From: Acinetobacter lwoffii
GTDB lineage: Bacteria; Pseudomonadota; Gammaproteobacteria; Pseudomonadales; Moraxellaceae
Length of the DNA: 64,000 nucleotides
Assembly (NCBI GenBank): GCA_013530545.1
Contig: SPVA01000118.1
Coordinates: 1 to 64,000 of the forward strand
Direction of reading: 5' to 3'
Each line of letters begins with the position of its first letter. Positions within the stretch are counted from its first letter, which is position 1. This document shows positions 10,391 through 19,037 of the stretch, in pieces. The position numbers were made by a program, and so were the translations under genes. The notes beneath the pieces are model-generated. The model was not told where the DNA came from and did no database searches. It saw nothing but the letters and a program-made list of their open reading frames with translations.

Positions 10391-11614
10391 ATGAGTACAT
10401 GGATGTCCTCAAACACAATGAAGCTCAGCCTGTTTCTTTGCCTTAGTATGTGCTTGGGCATTGGCATTCTTCGTTTCTCTTACACCGCGTTGTTACCGGG
10501 TACACGAGAAGCCTTTGGCTGGAGTACAGATTTTGCCAGCCTCTTGGGCAGTGCCAATTTACTGGGTTATTTGATCGGTGCATTTACCGCCATGCGCCTG
10601 CCTCAAGACCGGAGTATGAGCACTTATATTCAAATTTCAGCCTTCGCCGGCATGTTCAGCCTGATGTGCTGTGCATTTTCTGGTTTTTCTGAAGCTTGGT
10701 ATATCGCTTGGCGTATTATTTCCGGGATCAGCGGTGGACTGATGATGATCTTATCGCCAAGTGTGGTTGCACAGTGCTGTGAACTTCAAGACCGTCTTAA
10801 AATCAACTTTATTGGTTTTAGCGGGATTGGACTAGGCGTTTTAATTGCGACCCTGTTTCTGCCTTATCTGGATCAAATTTCCATACAGACAGCCTGGCTG
10901 ATCTTATGTGGTTTTGCTTTGCTTATCTGTATCGTTTTAAGTTTACTGATTCAGAAATTTAAGCCGTATTTGTCCGTACAAGCTCCTGCGGTTACCTCTC
11001 ATCTATCTCTGAATAGCATCTTTTATAGTTTACTGACGGTCTACGCGTGTAGTGCTTTCGCCTATATACCGCATTCATTATTCTGGATTGATTATTTAAG
11101 CCAGCAGTTGGGATTGAGCTTGTTCTGGATTAATTTCAACTGGATTCTGTATGGAATAGGCAGTGCCTTGGGTGCCTTTAGTGCTTATGTGCTGGCCAGA
11201 AAATGGGGTGATTTTGCTGCCCTGAAAATTCTTTATAGTCTTTATATTGTGGCTATTTTTATTGCGCCTCTAGATGCCTATCCCTTACTCACTTTTAGCT
11301 CTTCCTTTTTTACCGGGATGTTAAATCCGGCTGTGGTCTTCCTGACCTCCTATACCATTTTACAACTGTATGGACTGGCTTATAAAAAGCTCTGGAGTAT
11401 TGCTACCTTGTGTTTTGCCTCGATTCAGCTGATCGGTGGACTCAGCTTTAGTGCGCTGCAATATTTTGGATTGAGCTATCATCAACAGTTCATACTGGCC
11501 ACATTGGTTCTTTTATTAGGAACATTGCAATTGTTCTGGTACACACGTCCTGTCAGACTCAAATCTGAACAACAAACTCCGCCAATTTCTGCTCATGGAG
11601 AAGGAACTAAATAA
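10391..11614 (+). CDS. MFS transporter, YbfB/YjiJ-like
   Basis: The 407-residue protein has about twelve hydrophobic segments. An N-terminal [15 protein letters not shown] and a [12 protein letters not shown] repeat are typical of the YbfB/YjiJ subgroup of the major facilitator superfamily, whose substrates are mostly unknown. The start is uncertain: ATGs lie at 10391, 10403 and 10418, and none has a clear ribosome site. The gene overlaps the convergent M23 lipoprotein gene by 22 bases at their 3-prime ends, an unusual arrangement that leaves no room for a terminator between them. Confidence 0.82.
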   Translation: MSTWMSSNTMKLSLFLCLSMCLGIGILRFSYTALLPGTREAFGWSTDFASLLGSANLLGYLIGAFTAMRLPQDRSMSTYIQISAFAGMFSLMCCAFSGFSEAWYIAWRIISGISGGLMMILSPSVVAQCCELQDRLKINFIGFSGIGLGVLIATLFLPYLDQISIQTAWLILCGFALLICIVLSLLIQKFKPYLSVQAPAVTSHLSLNSIFYSLLTVYACSAFAYIPHSLFWIDYLSQQLGLSLFWINFNWILYGIGSALGAFSAYVLARKWGDFAALKILYSLYIVAIFIAPLDAYPLLTFSSSFFTGMLNPAVVFLTSYTILQLYGLAYKKLWSIATLCFASIQLIGGLSFSALQYFGLSYHQQFILATLVLLLGTLQLFWYTRPVRLKSEQQTPPISAHGEGTK

Positions 11615-12150
11615 GGATAAGGATTGGTTGCTCCTTGCCCACCTAAATAAATGCCATAATGTAAGTGCGGCGGGGTATTTTTGGCATTACCTGTATTACC
11701 CACATAAGCGATGACTTCACCTGCTTCCACCCAGTCGCCTTCCTGAATATGCTCTGCATAACCATCCAGATGTGCATAATAATGCTGACTCATATTGGGG
11801 CCAGTCACCCAGATGATTTTTCCACCCAGATTGTTGGTGCCAATCCTACGCACAATACCTGGGGTGGCGCTAAATACTGGCGTACCGCGTTTGGCAAAAA
11901 TATCCGTACCTTCGTGTTTACGACCGTCACTACGCGCTGCTCCCCAAGTATCATTAATCTGACCAACTCTGACGCCTTCAACCGGAATCTGTAGCGGAGC
12001 TTCTAACTGGGCTCTCTGTAATTGCCAATACAGATAAGGGCTTTTCCAACCTGCTGCTTCACCTGAAGGCGGTGGCTGACAGGCAGTTAGTAGAAAACCT
12101 ATAGATAACAGTAAGCTTATAATCCGAAGAAATTTCACCAATATTCGCAT
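11593..12150 (-). CDS. M23-family (LytM-type) peptidoglycan peptidase lipoprotein
   Basis: The 185-residue protein begins with a lipoprotein signal ending in the lipobox LTAC, giving a lipidated Cys at about residue 24. The rest is a compact LytM/M23 domain. The zinc ligands are in HEGTDIF and HLHYG, with a third His in QHYYAH. It is therefore likely an active zinc peptidase or an envelope hydrolase anchored in the outer membrane. No coiled-coil (EnvC-type) region is present. Its 3-prime end overlaps the transporter gene by 22 bases. Confidence 0.88.
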   Translation of the reverse strand: MRILVKFLRIISLLLSIGFLLTACQPPPSGEAAGWKSPYLYWQLQRAQLEAPLQIPVEGVRVGQINDTWGAARSDGRKHEGTDIFAKRGTPVFSATPGIVRRIGTNNLGGKIIWVTGPNMSQHYYAHLDGYAEHIQEGDWVEAGEVIAYVGNTGNAKNTPPHLHYGIYLGGQGATNPYPYLVPSP

Positions 12151-12243
12151 TAAATTAAATAGATGACTTTTATCTTAATCACAACCGCCTAATTTAAAGT
12201 CACAATCCTGTTATTTTTAGTGATGATTTTATACAAGCGTTCA

Positions 12244-12277
12244 AATAACAAAACCCTCAAATGAGGGTTTTGTTATT
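12244..12277 (-). terminator. Long perfect hairpin terminator downstream of the small basic protein gene
   Basis: The inverted repeat has 16 perfect base pairs with a two-base loop and starts 17 bases after the small gene's stop on the minus strand. Confidence 0.8.
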
Positions 12278-12293
12278 TTAGGTGGATAGGAGA

Positions 12294-12419
12294 TTATCTA
12301 CGTTTTTTAGCACGAGATGGTTTCGATGGTTGTTGTTGCTGTTGCTGCTCTTCATTCTGAGCATTGTCCTGCTTGTCTTTTTGTTGGACCTGCTTATGTC
12401 TCGCTTTAGCTTTAGCCAT
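12294..12419 (-). CDS. Small basic Gln-rich protein of 41 residues, unknown function
   Basis: A short minus-strand frame codes for 41 residues: an Ala/Lys start (MAKAKARHKQVQQ), a run of six Gln in the middle, and a very basic end (RAKKRR). The ATG at 12419 has a textbook AAGGAG seven bases upstream, and a perfect terminator lies just past the stop. These two signals are the reason to believe the gene. The composition suggests an unfolded nucleic-acid- or ribosome-associated peptide, but this is inference. No membrane segment or signal peptide is present. It is a single-gene unit between icd and the M23 lipoprotein. Confidence 0.65.
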   Translation of the reverse strand: MAKAKARHKQVQQKDKQDNAQNEEQQQQQQPSKPSRAKKRR

Positions 12420-12645
12420 GATTTACTCCTTTGGAGAAACGTCTCTATATCACTGGAAGTTCCATTCATCACTGTAACGTTTATACAAAATAAGCCAATC
12501 GCTGAGCTGTATCCAAATACGTCAATGTAATACAGTGTTTACTAAGTTATTCAGCTTAGAACGAATCATTTTGATCTTGCAGCCTGATACTTATTTTAAC
12601 GTTTAGCTCTTAGCTGTTCAGACTTTTTCTAAAAATAAAACTATA

Positions 12646-12672
12646 AAGAAACCCGCAATTACTGCGGGCTTT
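12646..12672 (-). terminator. Intrinsic terminator of icd
   Basis: CCCGCA and TGCGGG arms with a five-base loop lie 24 bases past the icd stop. On the minus strand the hairpin is followed only by a short pyrimidine-rich stretch. Confidence 0.75.
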
Positions 12673-12695
12673 AACTCATAAATTGCCTCGCAATT

Positions 12696-13952
12696 TTAGG
12701 CATCCATCTTAGCAATAATCGCTTCACCAAACTCAGAACAACGAAGCAAGGTCGCCCCTGGCATCAAGCGTTCGAAATCGTAAGTCACCGTTTTTGCCGC
12801 AATCGCACCCGAAATCCCCTTGATGATCAGGTCGGCAGCTTCTGTCCATCCCATATCACGCAGCATCATTTCTGCAGACAGAATAATCGAACCTGGATTC
12901 ACTTTATCCTGCCCGGCATATTTAGGCGCTGTGCCGTGGGTTGCTTCATAGACTGCAATCGAACCGCCAATATTGGCACCCGGTGCAATTCCAATCCCAC
13001 CAACCTCCGCAGCCAGCGCATCAGAAATATAGTCACCATTTAAGTTGAGTGTCGCAATCACAGAATAATCCGCCGGGCGCATCAGGATTTGCTGCAAGAA
13101 GGCATCTGCAATAACATCTTTAATAATAATGTCTTTGCCTGTTCTTGGATTTTTGATTTTAACCCACGGACCACCATCTAAAAGCTCACCGCCGAAACGT
13201 TCCAATGCGACCTCATAGCCCCACTCTTTAAATGCTCCTTCGGTGTATTTCATGATATTGCCTTTGTGCACCAAGGTCACACTCGGCTTGTGATTTTCAA
13301 TGGCGAACTGAATCGCTTTACGCACCAGACGCTGGCTACCTTCTTTGGAGACAGGTTTGATTCCGATTCCACAATTGTCTTCAAAGCGGATGTTGGTTAC
13401 ACCCATTTCTTCTTTCAGGAACTTGATAACTTTTTTCGCTTCCGGAGAATCTGCTTTCCATTCAATACCGGCATAAATATCTTCTGAATTCTCACGGAAA
13501 ATCACCATGTCGGTCAGTTCCGGATTATGTACTGGCGAAGGTACCCCTTCAAACCAGCGCACCGGACGTACACAGACATATAAATCCAGTTCCTGACGTA
13601 AAGCCACATTCAAGGAACGAATACCACCACCGACTGGCGTGGTCAGTGGACCTTTAATCGATATCACATAATCGCGCAGTGCTTCGAGAGTTTCTTCAGG
13701 CATATAGGTGCCGTAAATTTTGTCAGCTTTTTCACCGCAGTAGACTTCCATCCATTCGATGGAACGCTTCCCGGCGTATGCTTTTTGCACAGCAGCATCT
13801 ACCACAGTTCGCATTGTTGGTGTAATATCTGCACCGATTCCATCCCCTTCGATAAATGGGATAATTGGATTATTTGGTACGTTGAGTGACAGGTCTGCAT
13901 TAACGGTAATTTTGGTACCATCCACAGGTACTACGATTTTTTGATATCCCAT
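12696..13952 (-). CDS. icd: NADP-dependent isocitrate dehydrogenase (E. coli Icd type)
   Basis: Icd decarboxylates isocitrate to 2-oxoglutarate in the TCA cycle. The 418-residue length and motifs match the dimeric E. coli type: PFIEGDGIG near the N-terminus, [18 protein letters not shown] with the regulatory Ser (phosphorylated by AceK where that kinase exists), the substrate-binding Lys in [12 protein letters not shown], and the NADP loop [11 protein letters not shown]. The open frame extends 12 codons upstream, but MGYQKIVVP at 13952 is the usual start and has GGGAG about 11 bases before it. Divergent from rluE across a 194-base AT-rich region. Confidence 0.95.
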   Translation of the reverse strand: MGYQKIVVPVDGTKITVNADLSLNVPNNPIIPFIEGDGIGADITPTMRTVVDAAVQKAYAGKRSIEWMEVYCGEKADKIYGTYMPEETLEALRDYVISIKGPLTTPVGGGIRSLNVALRQELDLYVCVRPVRWFEGVPSPVHNPELTDMVIFRENSEDIYAGIEWKADSPEAKKVIKFLKEEMGVTNIRFEDNCGIGIKPVSKEGSQRLVRKAIQFAIENHKPSVTLVHKGNIMKYTEGAFKEWGYEVALERFGGELLDGGPWVKIKNPRTGKDIIIKDVIADAFLQQILMRPADYSVIATLNLNGDYISDALAAEVGGIGIAPGANIGGSIAVYEATHGTAPKYAGQDKVNPGSIILSAEMMLRDMGWTEAADLIIKGISGAIAAKTVTYDFERLMPGATLLRCSEFGEAIIAKMDA

Positions 13953-14146
13953 TATTAGTATTCTCCCGGATGCCGCTGACAAATCCAAAATAATTGCCGA
14001 TTAGGCAATACTTTCAACTGTTCTTAACGCATAATATTCTAATCCAGATTTGTTGTTTTTGAGATTTATACGGGAAATAACTCAATTTCCCTTTTAAATA
14101 AACCTCTACATTTTTTAAATTAATGTAATTATAGAAGTTATTTCCT

Positions 14147-14935
14147 ATGAAAATCGTCATTCTAAACAAACCTTATGACGTCCTCTCCCAATTCCGTGCG
14201 GATGAAAAGCACCCAACCATGGCTGATTTTGTCAACGACAAAGATTTACGTCTTGCGGGCCGTTTGGACATGGACTCAGAAGGTCTAGTTTTCCTCACCG
14301 ATCACGGTGGCCTCAACCAATATATCACCAATCCTGCCAATAAAAAGTTTAAAACTTATATGGTGCAAGTGGAAGGTGATGTGACCGAAGAAGCTCTTGA
14401 GCAACTTCGTAAAGGCGTTGAACTGAAAGATGGCATGACGCTTCCAGCACGTGCTGAAAAAGTGTCTGAACCGGAATGGTTGTGGGAGCGTAATCCTCCT
14501 GTACGTTTCCGTGCCTCTGTTCCAACGTCTTGGGTTGAGATTTCGATCTGTGAAGGTCGTAACCGTCAGGTTCGTCGCATGACATCTGCGGTAGGTTTCC
14601 CTACACTGCGTCTGATCCGTACCAAAATTGGTGAAATTGATTTGGTTCGCATGGGATTGCAACCGGGCGAGACCAGAGAAATTGAACCATTACTTTATCC
14701 AGACTTCCAGAATGTTCCTGCGGAAGAACCATACCGTTCGCGCTCTTATGTGAAAAAGCCGGGTGGTACGGGTGGTAAGCCAATGGTTCGTAAGAATAAA
14801 GATGGTTCTGTGAAGAAGTCTGGGACCAAACGTATCTGGCAAATGGACGAAAGCGAAAAGCCGAAACGTCGCACCAATGGTACTACTCGTCCAAATACCA
14901 AGGCACCACGTGGTCGCGGCCGCGGTCGTGGTTAA
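14147..14935 (+). CDS. rluE: 23S rRNA pseudouridine synthase E (RluE)
   Basis: RluE converts U2457 of 23S rRNA to pseudouridine in E. coli. The protein lacks an S4 domain and opens directly with LNKPYDVLSQF. The catalytic block AGRLDMDSEGLVFLT carries the nucleophilic Asp near residue 43. The family-specific WLWERNPPVRFR and EGRNRQVRRMT follow. The 262 residues include an extra ~65-residue C-terminal tail that is Lys/Arg/Gly-rich and ends in repeats of Gly-Arg, likely an RNA-binding extension. A strong terminator follows. Confidence 0.92.
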   Translation: MKIVILNKPYDVLSQFRADEKHPTMADFVNDKDLRLAGRLDMDSEGLVFLTDHGGLNQYITNPANKKFKTYMVQVEGDVTEEALEQLRKGVELKDGMTLPARAEKVSEPEWLWERNPPVRFRASVPTSWVEISICEGRNRQVRRMTSAVGFPTLRLIRTKIGEIDLVRMGLQPGETREIEPLLYPDFQNVPAEEPYRSRSYVKKPGGTGGKPMVRKNKDGSVKKSGTKRIWQMDESEKPKRRTNGTTRPNTKAPRGRGRGRG

Positions 14936-14954
14936 GTTTGAATAGATTCAATCA

Positions 14955-14979
14955 AGCTCACTTCGGTGGGCTTTTTTTA
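14955..14979 (+). terminator. Intrinsic terminator of rluE
   Basis: A seven-bp stem with a UUCG tetraloop is followed by seven T, 20 bases after the stop. Confidence 0.88.
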
Positions 14980-15052
14980 TTACATAACTTCAATATTTTT
15001 TATTTTTCAATCTATTAGAATAACTATAAGTATTCATTTTAATGTTAGTCTC

Positions 15053-15448
15053 ATGAAAAAAATAATTTTTGCTTTAGCTGCGACTTCCCTTTCAACTTTT
15101 GGCTTTGCCAATCCACTAAGTGTTCATGTGCTTAATCAGGAAACTGGCCTGCCTTCTTCCAATGTCACGGTCACCCTAGAAGCGCAACAAGGTGAGAAAT
15201 GGGTCAAGCTCAATGAAGCCAAGACAGATAGTAATGGTCGTATTAAAGAATTTTATCCTAAAGACACCGCGTTACAAAAAGGCGTTTATAAAGTAACGTT
15301 TAAAACGGGTGACTGGTTTAAGGCCAATAATCAACGGACGTTCTTCCCTGAAGTACCGGTGGTCTTTGTGATTGATGGCACTTTGGAATACTACCATATT
15401 CCGCTACGGCTTAGTTCTTATGGGTATTCGACGTATCGGGGGAATTAA
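15053..15448 (+). CDS. hiuH: Periplasmic 5-hydroxyisourate hydrolase (transthyretin-like)
   Basis: HIU hydrolase converts 5-hydroxyisourate, the unstable product of urate oxidation, to OHCU. The 131-residue protein has a Sec signal peptide (MKKIIFALAAT... cut near residue 19), so it is predicted to be periplasmic like E. coli YedX. The catalytic set is visible: His in LSVHVLN, Arg in SNGRI, His in YYHIPL, and the C-terminal YGYSTYRG. The last residue is Asn where the family usually has Ser. The open frame extends 29 codons upstream over the rluE terminator, so the ATG at 15053 is the real start. No other ureide or urate genes are nearby. Confidence 0.92.
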   Translation: MKKIIFALAATSLSTFGFANPLSVHVLNQETGLPSSNVTVTLEAQQGEKWVKLNEAKTDSNGRIKEFYPKDTALQKGVYKVTFKTGDWFKANNQRTFFPEVPVVFVIDGTLEYYHIPLRLSSYGYSTYRGN

Positions 15449-15474
15449 AATGTAGGGCATGTTTTCACAAAATT

Positions 15475-16521
15475 TTAACGAATATTCAAGAGGCTATATT
15501 TTTCATTGACTTCATCCAAAGTGAAATATCTTTTAATTTGGCGTAAATTATTCTTTTCATAAGAAAATCCTGCGAAGATAACAGGCTGATTTTTCTTAAT
15601 CGATTCTTCCTTCGAGATATGGATACTATTTAGCTCATAAAAATATGGTTCTTTACTAATGATTTCTGCAACCTTATCAAAATAACCTCTTTCAACCCCT
15701 CGACCATAGTCATTATAGTCAATCAAATTCTTTGGAATTAGATGAACTTTGTCTTTGTATTTTTGAGAATTTTGATAAATATCTGCTATCTCATAACAAT
15801 CAAACTCATAACTATCCTCTTTTAATTTCATTTGATAATACTTAATACCTCTTCCTTTCAATACTTCCATAACTTGCTGTTGGCATACTTTTGCATAAGA
15901 ATCAGGCAATTTGTTATTGTTTTTTACGAGATCAATTTTTGATTTAGGCATCCTCATTCCGAAGTAGATTGCTTTCACTGCCCTATAATCATAGTTAAAT
16001 CTACCAAAAGGTTCGATACAAATCCTGTACTCTTCTTCGTGTCGCCATTTTATAGATTTAGTCCCTGTTGTAACTCGCAATAATTTTTCCACAGCTGTCG
16101 CTCCATTTTTGAATACATGATCAAACTTCAATTCTGGTCTTTGTTCAGCATAATCAATCTCAAACGCAGCACTTATAGATCTCAGTTCATCAAGCTTTTC
16201 AAAATCATATTCAATACAGAATCCTGTATGTGAATCGGCATAATATGCCCAAAGCAATTCGTCCTTTTGAATTCGACTTAGAGAGTAAATCCCGACCTCC
16301 TTCCTAACTTTTTGACATAGTTGATCAAATTCTTTCCTAATATCAGAAGTCGAAAAACTAAATATATTATGAAACAGCTCAAATACTTTATGAATGTCTT
16401 TTTCACTGAATAGATTCTCAGATGGATCATTCAGCTGTGTCGAATGTGGAGCATAAAAATAATTGTTCTGTAAAGCTTCCAAATCACGTTTTGAACCATA
16501 TCTATATTTATATAATTTCAT
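15475..16521 (-). CDS. DUF2971-like protein, probable accessory gene
   Basis: The 348-residue protein starts MKLYKYRYGS and carries the features I associate with DUF2971: an early LNDPSE, LLWAYYADSHTGFCIEYD around residues 108-125, and WRHEEEYRICIE. The biochemical function is unknown. Members are often found among accessory and defence-type genes. Base composition is clearly more AT-rich than both neighbours, and Lys, Asn and Tyr are abundant, suggesting transfer. ATGs exist at 16542 and 16521. The family N-terminus and a GGA five bases upstream favour 16521. It is a lone gene inserted between hiuH and the thioesterase, with no integrase or repeat seen. Confidence 0.75.
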   Translation of the reverse strand: MKLYKYRYGSKRDLEALQNNYFYAPHSTQLNDPSENLFSEKDIHKVFELFHNIFSFSTSDIRKEFDQLCQKVRKEVGIYSLSRIQKDELLWAYYADSHTGFCIEYDFEKLDELRSISAAFEIDYAEQRPELKFDHVFKNGATAVEKLLRVTTGTKSIKWRHEEEYRICIEPFGRFNYDYRAVKAIYFGMRMPKSKIDLVKNNNKLPDSYAKVCQQQVMEVLKGRGIKYYQMKLKEDSYEFDCYEIADIYQNSQKYKDKVHLIPKNLIDYNDYGRGVERGYFDKVAEIISKEPYFYELNSIHISKEESIKKNQPVIFAGFSYEKNNLRQIKRYFTLDEVNEKYSLLNIR

Positions 16522-16689
16522 TTTATCCAATAAAAAACCCATACCTGAATATTGGTTTTACCTACTTTTTCTTATGTGTGCAAATAAGATTTCTGACTCT
16601 GCCCTCTTGTCATTCTGCCTACCCAATGCTATTTATGATTCATATAATTTATATTTTAAAATAAAACGTATCTAAAAAGGAGTTTTGCA

Positions 16690-17082
16690 ATGGATCAGCA
16701 AGTCAGCCAGATGTTTAATCAGGACCGGTTAATTCAGCATCTTGGTGCTCATCTGGTTTCTTATAACCACAATTATGCAAAGATCGAATTAAAGGTGACT
16801 GAACAGCATTTACAGGGTCATCAGACCTGTAATGGTGCCGTGATTTTCGCATTGGCAGATGCAGCCTTTGCCATTGCCTGCAATACCGGTGAACATCCGG
16901 CAGTCGGTCAACATTGCGGTATTCATTATTTAAAACCGGGCTTGCTTGGCGACACACTGACTGCTATAGCAGAACATAAGGCCAGCAGTGGCCGTAGTGG
17001 CATTTATGATATTCAGGTGATGAATCAACATAATCAAATCGTGGCGGAATTCCGCGGAACTTCACGACTGCTCATTAAATAG
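16690..17082 (+). CDS. PaaI-family hotdog thioesterase
   Basis: The 130-residue hotdog-fold protein resembles PaaI, the phenylacetate pathway acyl-CoA thioesterase. It has the conserved HQTCNGAVIFALADAAFAIACN (catalytic Asp in LADAA) and the H-x-x-Y-L-K-P segment in CGIHYLKPG. The start has a perfect AAGGAG eight bases upstream. No other phenylacetate genes are nearby, so the natural substrate may be a different aryl- or acyl-CoA. Confidence 0.88.
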   Translation: MDQQVSQMFNQDRLIQHLGAHLVSYNHNYAKIELKVTEQHLQGHQTCNGAVIFALADAAFAIACNTGEHPAVGQHCGIHYLKPGLLGDTLTAIAEHKASSGRSGIYDIQVMNQHNQIVAEFRGTSRLLIK

Positions 17083-17107
17083 ATTTGCTTGCAACATGTA
17101 CTTCAAT

Positions 17108-17137
17108 AAAAAACCGGTGACGATGCACCGGTTTTTT
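17108..17137. terminator. Bidirectional terminator between the thioesterase and M61 genes
   Basis: AACCGGTG and CACCGGTT arms are flanked by A-run and T-run and lie between convergent genes. Confidence 0.88.
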
Positions 17138-17158
17138 AAATTAAGAATAATTTCGGAT

Positions 17159-18862
17159 TTAAGCTTTAAGCCATTTCTCGGCTTTAGCCGGATCTTCCAC
17201 TTTCAGTTCAACTTCGGTCAGTTTAGAACCCGCGGCTTGAACTTCAAACGTCATTAGCTCATCACGACGGAATGCATGTACCGTAAAAATACCTTGCTGT
17301 TTTGCATAGCTTTCAACAAGTTTGGTCGTTGCTTTTAAGCCATCAATTGCAATGATGACATCATTGGCAGAAAGGCCAGCGAGCACAGCAGCACCATCAC
17401 GACGCGCCGATTGAACCAGCACACCTTCCGGCTTATCTGCCAGTTTTAAACCGAATGGCAAAGACTTGTCATTTTTCAGGCTATAACCAATACCAAACTC
17501 AGGGAAGAGCTGATCCAGCGGCAACTCATCTGTGGTATTGATTAAGTGATTAATCTGTTCTGACCAATCATCTCCTGTCAGTTCTTTGCATAATTCAAAG
17601 ATCGTCCGTTCATGCACCTGAACGCCCTTCTGGGCATTTTCATAGAAACGGCGCATCAAGGCATCCAGACTTGAACCACGTAAACGCAAACCTAAATCCA
17701 GGCACAGTGCGACTAAACAACCTTTGTTGTAATAGCTGGTACCCGCATTATTCGAGTTTTCATCCTGACGATAGAATTTCACCCAAGCATCAAAACTGGA
17801 TTCAGACACGGACTGAATCGCACGCCCCGGATTTTGCAAATAACGGTCAATCTGCGCTTTTAACAAAGCAATATACGATTCCTGATTAATCACGCCACTG
17901 CGCAGCAAAATCAAATCATCGTAATAGGAAGTGAAACCTTCAAAGATCCATAACAGAGAGGTATAGCCTTCTCTGTTTAAATCATAATTAACGAAGTTTT
18001 CAGGGCGAATGAATTTCACCAACCATGAATGGAAATATTCATGGCTACATAAGCCCAAGAAACGCTGATAATCTTTAGATGGTTCTTCAGGTTCATTGGC
18101 TTTCGGCAAGTCATCGCGTGGCGTAATCAGGCTGGTAGAATTTGGATGCTCCAGACCGCCATAGCTATTGCCGGTTGCCATGGTCATAAAGGTATAGTCC
18201 GCAAACGGCGCTGAACCAAACATTGAAATTTCTGTAGCACAGATTTTTTCAATATCCTGCTGCATACGCGCCGCATTCATAGCATGTTTGCCTGACACCA
18301 CAAATTCATGCGGAATGCCATTTGCTTCAAAACTGAAACGGATTTGTTCTGCCAGCTCAAATGGCGCATCAATCAATTCGGCATAGTTTTTGGCTTTCAG
18401 GGTGAAACGGCCTTTGACCAGACTTTTAGCTTGCATGCCGGTTGCCAGCTGAAAATGCTTTAATTCATCTGGCAGGAAGATTTCCAGTTCAATTTCTTTA
18501 TTTTCCTGACCTTCTAGCCCTAAACATGCACAAGCCGGGTTCACGTAGAGACGATTTTGATCAACATATGCACCACGAACGGACAGGTCATAGGCATAGA
18601 CATCATATTCCACTGTAATCAGTTCATGATCAGTATTGAATAAACGCCATTTGTTCTTTTCAAATTTCTGGATCTGTAACTGGCGCCCATCTTCATCATA
18701 GGCTTTGACCGCTTCAATGTGCTTGGAAAATTCTCGAATCAGATAGCTTCCCGGAATCCAGGTGGGTAATGACAAGACTTGGGTCGGGTCCGCAAGAAAA
18801 CGAACAGTCACGTGAATAAGATGCTGACGATAATCGTCAAATTCAATTTGATAATGCAACAT
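17159..18862 (-). CDS. M61-family glycyl aminopeptidase with PDZ domain
   Basis: The 567-residue protein matches the M61 family. An N-terminal beta-sandwich with SLPTWIPGSYLIREFSKH is followed by the zinc motif HEYFHSW near residues 270-276. A downstream Glu ligand lies in FEGFTSYYDDL, and a C-terminal PDZ-like domain holds the GVLVQSARRDGAAVLAGL segment. No signal peptide is evident, so a cytoplasmic location is likely. Family members prefer N-terminal Gly or Ala. It is a single gene ended by the shared terminator at 17108. Confidence 0.9.
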   Translation of the reverse strand: MLHYQIEFDDYRQHLIHVTVRFLADPTQVLSLPTWIPGSYLIREFSKHIEAVKAYDEDGRQLQIQKFEKNKWRLFNTDHELITVEYDVYAYDLSVRGAYVDQNRLYVNPACACLGLEGQENKEIELEIFLPDELKHFQLATGMQAKSLVKGRFTLKAKNYAELIDAPFELAEQIRFSFEANGIPHEFVVSGKHAMNAARMQQDIEKICATEISMFGSAPFADYTFMTMATGNSYGGLEHPNSTSLITPRDDLPKANEPEEPSKDYQRFLGLCSHEYFHSWLVKFIRPENFVNYDLNREGYTSLLWIFEGFTSYYDDLILLRSGVINQESYIALLKAQIDRYLQNPGRAIQSVSESSFDAWVKFYRQDENSNNAGTSYYNKGCLVALCLDLGLRLRGSSLDALMRRFYENAQKGVQVHERTIFELCKELTGDDWSEQINHLINTTDELPLDQLFPEFGIGYSLKNDKSLPFGLKLADKPEGVLVQSARRDGAAVLAGLSANDVIIAIDGLKATTKLVESYAKQQGIFTVHAFRRDELMTFEVQAAGSKLTEVELKVEDPAKAEKWLKA

Positions 18863-19037
18863 AATGAACGATATAAAATTAAAATAAATGAGATATAGCT
18901 TAGCTTAGCATTTTTTAAGCCAGTATGGTTTAGCTGTCTTATTTGTCTACATTTACGACTAGCTATCTGTATAAAAAAGGCATAGCATGCGTGAAAATTA
19001 AATCGTTCAACACCCGCCGGGTTATCAAGGAACACCA

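Noticed and set aside
12282-12530. Plus-strand frame with a hydrophobic stretch of Leu opposite the small basic protein
   Set aside because: The Leu runs are the reverse complement of Gln codons in the minus-strand gene, which has a good ribosome site and terminator.
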